Shown here one piece after another: positions 6,070 through 9,950 of a stretch of DNA of 9,950 nt. The notes under the pieces were generated by a model. That model saw nothing but the letters and a program-made list of their open reading frames with translations, searched no databases and had not been told where the DNA came from. The stretch's first letter is position 1. Each line of letters starts with the position of its first letter. The stretch covers positions 1-9,950 of the forward strand of contig CAYOWC010000183.1 of NCBI GenBank assembly GCA_964407525.1, written 5' to 3'. Source of the stretch: DUZB01 sp964407525 (lineage in GTDB: Bacteria > Desulfobacterota > DSM-4660 > Desulfatiglandales > Desulfatiglandaceae). Both the position numbers and the translations under genes were made by a program.

Positions 6070-6465
6070 CTATAGCTCCTTGGTCAAATCCAGCACAGTG
6101 GCGAATTGAATTTTGGCTGCCTGGTGAAAATGGACCCAGTCGGTTTCCTCAAATCCTTCATGCATGACAAGACTTTCCTCCTTTCTGTCGAGGGCGGCAT
6201 CTATCCAGTCATGTTTTGAATACCTTGGTATTTCCCCCAAGCCCATTTCGGCTAGGAGGGCTTCGGCGCCCTTTATCCTGGCATCATAGTCCGCCGCGTG
6301 GATGACTTTCCGGAAATCTCTTTTGATTTCCGTCCAGAATGGCCCTTTGCCGGATTTTCTTCTCATGGCCTTGTATATTTCAGCAACGGTATCTGCCCCG
6401 ATTGTGCGAAGACTCCGAACCTGACCCAAATCTATGCGCCTTCTTGCGAAAGTTGTTGCGTCCAC
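6070..6465 (-). CDS. Unrecognised 131-aa protein, possibly truncated or chimeric
   Basis: I do not recognise this protein. It begins with GTG, 4 nt after the stop of the sensor gene, with only AGGA 2 nt upstream as a ribosome site. It is soluble-looking, mixed charged and helical (for example DARIKGAEALLAEMGLGEIP at about 61-80), and ends in FATVLDLTKEL. No signal peptide, membrane segment or Cys motif is present. The context (same strand, tight gaps of 4 and 40 nt, no competing longer ORF) favours a real gene. Residues 18-29 (SLRTIGADTVAE) are encoded by DNA that is an inverted copy of the 3' coding end of the sensor gene. That N-terminal stretch is therefore antisense-derived. The native start may be lost, or may lie downstream (ATG at 6366). 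It could be the C-terminal remnant of a larger protein. Confidence 0.55.
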   Translation of the reverse strand: MDATTFARRRIDLGQVRSLRTIGADTVAEIYKAMRRKSGKGPFWTEIKRDFRKVIHAADYDARIKGAEALLAEMGLGEIPRYSKHDWIDAALDRKEESLVMHEGFEETDWVHFHQAAKIQFATVLDLTKEL

Positions 6466-6547
6466 GATCCTAAGATTTCTCAGGAAACGTAAGCTTCATA
6501 TCAGGATACAACGTCTTCGCGCAATCGGGGCAGATACCGTGGCTGAA
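6379..6547. repeat. 35-bp inverted duplication of the sensor gene's 3' coding end
   Basis: Positions 6379-6413 match the reverse complement of 6513-6547 at 33 of 35 bases, separated by 99 bp. The right arm encodes the conserved FSHGICPDCAKT of the sensor tail (residues 318-329), so it is taken as the original. The left arm lies antisense inside the next ORF and still reads FSNGICPDCAKT on the plus strand. A local template switch during replication would explain it. As RNA the arms could form a long hairpin across the gene junction. Confidence 0.85.
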
Positions 6548-7498
6548 TGTGGCGTCAGAACGGTCCTGGATATATTTTTCGATCTGCTGCCAATATCCAT
6601 CATCATCTCGGATTTTCTTGCAACTGGCACAGATGGGAAGAAAACCTTGCAGGGTTCTGATCTCCGAGAGGGCCTTTTGAAGTTCCTGGATCAGTTTTTC
6701 CCTTTCAGCTTCCAGTTTCTCCCTTCGTTGAATCTCTTTCTGAGCCAGACTGAGTTCCTTTTTTATTTCGGTCACCTGTTTTAAAATGGCGAGTACGGGG
6801 CGGTTTTCGATCTCGATGCCCTTTTTTATGCTCTGCCATTTGAAATAAACGTACAGAAAAGGACAGGCAAAAATGGAGATGATCAGCCGGCTCAAGAGGG
6901 TCCCCTTGATAATGCTGATATATTCTGGTCCCGGGGCAAAAGCTCCTGTGGCGAAAAGGATCACATCCAGCCACATGACGCCCAACAAGGTAACGAACGC
7001 GCGAAACCAGAGATTCAATCTCAGGCCTTGCTTTCCCAGGAATTCCCAGGCTATAGCAAGAAAAATAAGATCCAGCAGGGTTGCAAATACCGAAGCGGCG
7101 TTGATCCTGAAACTCGGTACAGGCACGTAGCCCATGGGTGGGAGATGAGAGATTTTCATTTGCAGATGCAGTGCCAGGGCAATAATCGGTACGACAATGG
7201 AGACACCCACGATGGTCGATATGGCTACTCTTGCTGCTCGCGGTCCATCAAAGACGTAGACCACAAAAACACCGAGCAGAAGCGAAGTATAGAAAACGGT
7301 AGAGCCGACCATGAAGGTGATTCCCATAACTTCTACCTTTATGCCGGCATCGGTAACCCACGACATGATTGCCGTGATGCCTCCCATTAATGCATAAAAA
7401 TGGGCCAGGCCAAATCGATGGCGAAGGGAATGGGACCAGAGGACCAGGAAATAAATCCCCATGGCTTCCAAAATCAATATGAGTGCGTCGTTTTCCAT
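6470..7498 (-). CDS. Seven-TM sensor-like membrane protein with coiled coil and CxxC/CxxC tail
   Basis: The protein has 342 aa. About seven hydrophobic segments (near 4-21, 29-48, 57-83, 90-112, 131-154, 163-186, 196-219) are followed by a charged coiled coil (about 236-284). A Cys-pair tail follows: C290/C293 in ICASCKKIRDDDGYW and C323/C326 in SHGICPDCAKT, a probable metal site. This tail is familiar to me at the ends of PAS, response-regulator and sensor proteins of sulfate reducers. The TM part resembles the VUT/DUF165 queuosine-precursor transporter pattern (a YVFDGPRAAR motif near 81-90; LWFR...D...F...AF near 163-187), but I could not search it. No kinase or GGDEF domain is present, so output is unknown. 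The ATG is 6 nt after the cytochrome stop, with AAGGA overlapping that stop, implying translational coupling. Its 3' end is the source of the inverted duplication in the next ORF. Confidence 0.75.
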   Translation of the reverse strand: MENDALILILEAMGIYFLVLWSHSLRHRFGLAHFYALMGGITAIMSWVTDAGIKVEVMGITFMVGSTVFYTSLLLGVFVVYVFDGPRAARVAISTIVGVSIVVPIIALALHLQMKISHLPPMGYVPVPSFRINAASVFATLLDLIFLAIAWEFLGKQGLRLNLWFRAFVTLLGVMWLDVILFATGAFAPGPEYISIIKGTLLSRLIISIFACPFLYVYFKWQSIKKGIEIENRPVLAILKQVTEIKKELSLAQKEIQRREKLEAEREKLIQELQKALSEIRTLQGFLPICASCKKIRDDDGYWQQIEKYIQDRSDATFSHGICPDCAKTLYPDMKLTFPEKS

Positions 7499-7501
7499 AT
7501 G

Positions 7502-7506
7502 TCCTT
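7502..7506 (-). promoter_or_regulatory. Ribosome site of the sensor gene, overlapping the cytochrome stop
   Basis: AAGGA on the minus strand overlaps the TAA (7505-7507) of the cytochrome gene and lies only 3 nt before the ATG at 7498. The arrangement supports coupled translation. The short spacing suggests modest independent initiation. Confidence 0.45.
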
Positions 7507-9811
7507 ATTGTACGGAACGGGACCTGAGGAATTCCTGAAGTTCGCGTCCCTGTCGGTCACTGGGTGAAATGGCAACAATCCTTCGTGTTAAGGTTTTCGC
7601 CTTTTCAAACTGTTTCCGTTTTAGATAATAGTGTGCTGCAGCCGCCAGGAAGTCGAGATTATCCGGGTCAATCTCCAGCGCCTTCAACAATGCCCTCTCC
7701 GCTTCCGAATCGTTCTGCAGATAGTCCAGCAGCTGTCCCAGGTTATAATGGACCCGTGCGTGGTCGGGCATTCCTCGAGCAGCCACGGCCAGATAACGGG
7801 CCGCTTCCCTGTATTTCTTCTTTTCTGCTAACAGGAGGCCCAGGGAATAGAAAATCTGGTATTCCTGCGGATGGGAGGCAACCACTTCTCTGAGAAGGGT
7901 TTCGGCCTTTTCCTTTTCACCCATTGTGTTGTACAGCATGGCCAGGTTCACTTTGGCTGGAAAGAATAGATCGTCAATGGCAATGGCCGCCTGGAAATTC
8001 TCGATGGCGTTCTCCCGTTGACCGAGAGCCACATAAAGATTCCCCAGGTTGTACCGGCCAGAGGCAAAGTCTCCGGAATACTCCATCGATTCTTTGTACT
8101 CATCAAGGGCTTTCAAGAAAACAGATTGTTCCTCTTTGCTGAGTTTTTTAGCCGGTATTTCCGCAAGTCTGCGGGCTGCCTCCATACGCACGGATTTCAC
8201 GGGGTCATAAAGGAGCGGAGCAAGCATCCCGGCGATCCCGTTCTGGTCAGCCATGTTCAGGCGCCTTGCTGCAGTTTCACGGATCAATGCTTCATCATCC
8301 GTGATGGCTAACTGGAAGGCTCTATCCGTTTCTTCTCCAGGATAACCTGATAAAAGAGTAAGGGTGGTGGCCCTCACGATTACAGGATACAGCGGGTCTC
8401 CGGAAATTTCAAGTAAAGGCTGATGGGCCTCTCTGATTCCTTTTCGGCCGGCTTCGATGGTGGTTCCGTAATGAGATCTGCGGCCCGGGCCATACCATTT
8501 GGTGATGGTTTCGTCAGACCAGGCGTTGGATTTGTCAAAATGGCATCGATTACAGGCGTTGGGGACATCCATCCTTGCACTGAGATCGGGGCGGGGAATC
8601 CGCAGGCTGTGATCGGGCCGGTAATCTATACCCATATAGGTTCTTCCCGGCATGTGGCACTGAACGCATTGGGCCCCTGTGCCTACCTCGAAAGCTACCT
8701 CTCCGTCCTCGGACAGAATTGGATCTCCAGTTTCCCCCGCCTTTTTATGGAAATGATGCTCTTTCGTATCGTACTCCCCTGCGCGATGACATTGAAGACA
8801 TAGATCGTTTCCATTTTTCAAAAGTTTCAGGCTGTGTACGTCGTGGCAGTCGCTGCAACGAACATCCCGATGGTACATCTTGCTCTGGGTGAATGATCCG
8901 TACACATAAACCTCGTCGAGAATCTGCCCGTCCGGATAATAAAGGCCCGTATCTAGAACGCTGGGCAAAAGACTGTCAAGCAGATCAGTCTCCGAGTGGG
9001 TGTAATCTCCCAGGGCAGCTCGTCTGGAATGACACGGGGCGCAGAGTTCCACCAGTTCTCTGGAATCTAATTCCGAGGTCTTGACCGCCAAATCGCAATT
9101 GTCGACCCGGGGTCGTGCCATGTCCGGCATCTCCGCCCAGGCTACGTGATGAGATCCGGGGCCATGACATGCTTCGCATCCCACATTGATGTCCGACCAG
9201 GTGGTATCATACGTGTCTGTACCCAGGATGTAATTCTTTTTTAAATTGGTAGAGTGGCATTCAGCGCACATCCCGTTCCAGTTTTGTCCTGCATTGGTCC
9301 AGTGGAGCCAGTCTTCCGTGTCCGGAGGGTTTTCAGGATAGAGATGATACCATTTTTTCCCCGGATTATCCCACGCGATGGGAAGGCATTGAAGCCGCCC
9401 TCCTGGAAAGGGAACCAGGTATTGCTGCAAAGGAAACCAGCCAAAGGTATGGGTAATTTCGAAATCCCTCATTTCGCCCTTCGGCCCCTCAGTATGGACA
9501 AAAAATTTCCCGTCTTTCCGGTAGAACCGGGAAAGGACCCCGTTGCTTTCAAATTCTGCATCATTGAAGTTGCCAAGGACCGTCTCATCGTTCGCTACAT
9601 GCATGGCGTGGTCGTGGTGGGATCCCAGCCATTTCTCATATTCGTGTTTGTGACAATCCATGCATTTGACGCTGCCCACGAATTCGACGGAGGGAACACT
9701 CGCCGTGTCATCTCCCGCCGAATTGGCCGTGTTGCTTTTAAGAAGATAAAGCGGCAGCGATAAAATGATCACGATGGTGGCAATGATGCCTGTTATTTTC
9801 CAGTGTATCAT
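7505..9811 (-). CDS. Octaheme c-type cytochrome with HEAT-like and TPR domains
   Basis: This is a 768-aa exported or membrane-anchored electron-transfer protein. A hydrophobic N-terminal segment (about 6-24) acts as signal or anchor. Eight CXXCH heme sites follow: CMDCH 50, CAECH 182, CEACH 212, CAPCH 257, CSDCH 319, CLQCH 338, CVQCH 382, CNRCH 420. The WLGSHHDHAM after the first heme fits the cytochrome c554-type multiheme family. Residues about 455-556 form HEAT-like helical repeats (ALIRETAARRL, KSVRMEAARRL). Residues about 583-752 contain roughly five TPRs (GRYNLGNLYVALGQRENAIE, then three to four more). Substrate and partner are unknown; the repeats suggest a scaffold for a periplasmic complex. 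The ATG has no clear ribosome site and is preceded 8 nt earlier by an out-of-frame ATG. The gene heads the minus-strand cluster, and the right copy of the 90-bp element ends 49 nt upstream. Confidence 0.93.
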   Translation of the reverse strand: MIHWKITGIIATIVIILSLPLYLLKSNTANSAGDDTASVPSVEFVGSVKCMDCHKHEYEKWLGSHHDHAMHVANDETVLGNFNDAEFESNGVLSRFYRKDGKFFVHTEGPKGEMRDFEITHTFGWFPLQQYLVPFPGGRLQCLPIAWDNPGKKWYHLYPENPPDTEDWLHWTNAGQNWNGMCAECHSTNLKKNYILGTDTYDTTWSDINVGCEACHGPGSHHVAWAEMPDMARPRVDNCDLAVKTSELDSRELVELCAPCHSRRAALGDYTHSETDLLDSLLPSVLDTGLYYPDGQILDEVYVYGSFTQSKMYHRDVRCSDCHDVHSLKLLKNGNDLCLQCHRAGEYDTKEHHFHKKAGETGDPILSEDGEVAFEVGTGAQCVQCHMPGRTYMGIDYRPDHSLRIPRPDLSARMDVPNACNRCHFDKSNAWSDETITKWYGPGRRSHYGTTIEAGRKGIREAHQPLLEISGDPLYPVIVRATTLTLLSGYPGEETDRAFQLAITDDEALIRETAARRLNMADQNGIAGMLAPLLYDPVKSVRMEAARRLAEIPAKKLSKEEQSVFLKALDEYKESMEYSGDFASGRYNLGNLYVALGQRENAIENFQAAIAIDDLFFPAKVNLAMLYNTMGEKEKAETLLREVVASHPQEYQIFYSLGLLLAEKKKYREAARYLAVAARGMPDHARVHYNLGQLLDYLQNDSEAERALLKALEIDPDNLDFLAAAAHYYLKRKQFEKAKTLTRRIVAISPSDRQGRELQEFLRSRSVQ

Positions 9812-9819
9812 GGTGTCAT
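9808..9819 (-). other. Minimal upstream ORF (Met-Thr-Pro-stop) overlapping the cytochrome start
   Basis: The leader carries ACACCATG twice in tandem. The first ATG (9819) opens a three-codon ORF whose TGA overlaps the cytochrome ATG in an ATGA. This could couple or dampen initiation, or be a chance result of the 8-bp duplication. There is no clear ribosome site before either ATG. Confidence 0.35.
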
Positions 9820-9860
9820 GGTGTAGACGTTCGAACTTTAAGGTTTATGCTTGTTTTATG

Positions 9861-9950
9861 GGCTCAACGCGGATTAGCGTGAAGAAACCCTTTTTCCGGA
9901 ACAGGGGTGTCAGGTTTCGGGTGTCAGGTTTCAGTACCTGCTATTCCTAC
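9861..9950 (-). repeat. 90-bp upstream element, right copy (reaches the window edge)
   Basis: Read on the minus strand this matches 964-1053 at 81 of 90 positions without gaps, including both GAAACCTGACACC units, TTCCGGAA, the A-run and TTCACGCTAATC. It ends 49 nt before the cytochrome ATG. It reaches the last base of the window, so its outer limit is unknown. No good -35/-10 pair is visible between it and the gene. Confidence 0.85.

Noticed and set aside
6298..6492. Plus-strand frame reading FSNGICPDCAKT, as if a second Cys-tail protein
   Set aside because: The motif is only the inverted copy of the sensor's 3' end; upstream and downstream residues do not resemble the family.
9254..9763. 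169-aa plus-strand open frame
   Set aside because: It is antisense to the heme-bearing part of the octaheme cytochrome, so it is a shadow of that gene.
964..9950. Composite transposon bounded by the inverted 90-bp elements
   Set aside because: There is no transposase or integrase inside, the genes look like ordinary chromosomal genes, and the outer boundary of the right copy is not in the window.

Overview
The window looks like chromosomal DNA of an anaerobic, respiring Gram-negative bacterium, most plausibly a sulfate-reducing or related Desulfobacterota lineage. This is inference. It rests on an octaheme c-type cytochrome fused to TPRs, a membrane protein ending in the Cys-pair tail (ICASC...GYW...HGICPDC) that I associate with this group, an alkyl-DHAP-synthase-like gene beside a glycerol-3-phosphate dehydrogenase gene, and abundant short dispersed repeats between genes. 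I see no rRNA, tRNA, CRISPR array, transposase or phage gene.

Layout. Positions 1-572 (minus) hold the N-terminal 190 residues of queC, a queuosine/7-deazaguanine biosynthesis gene that runs off the left edge. A 533-bp AT-rich spacer follows, with a good sigma70-type promoter at 719-748 and several repeats. Positions 1106-2800 (plus) encode an FAD-dependent alkylglycerone-phosphate (alkyl-DHAP) synthase-like enzyme. A 493-bp spacer packed with at least three repeat families separates it from a glpD-like FAD glycerol-3-phosphate dehydrogenase (3294-4910, plus). Together the pair suggests DHAP/glycerol-3-phosphate chemistry for ether lipids.

The right half is a minus-strand cluster that reads leftward and converges on glpD. 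It contains an octaheme cytochrome-HEAT-TPR protein (9811-7505), a seven-TM sensor-like protein with a Cys-pair tail (7498-6470, 6 nt gap), an unrecognised 131-aa protein (6465-6070, 4 nt gap) and a tandem-domain universal stress protein (6029-5112, 40 nt gap). The tight spacing suggests one operon joining extracytoplasmic electron transfer, membrane sensing and a stress response.

The most notable structure is not a gene. A ~90-bp element at 964-1053 recurs in inverted orientation at 9861-9950 (81/90 identical by my alignment). Each copy points the same way relative to its downstream gene and ends about 50 nt before that gene's start codon (alkyl-DHAP synthase and octaheme cytochrome). The two outward-in transcription units therefore share an upstream element. 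Second, a 35-bp piece of the sensor's 3' coding end is inverted and duplicated inside the start of the next ORF, so that ORF's N-terminus is antisense-derived. Third, the alkyl-DHAP synthase/glpD spacer is a pile-up of hairpin-forming dispersed repeats and carries an imperfect duplicate of the glpD start region.
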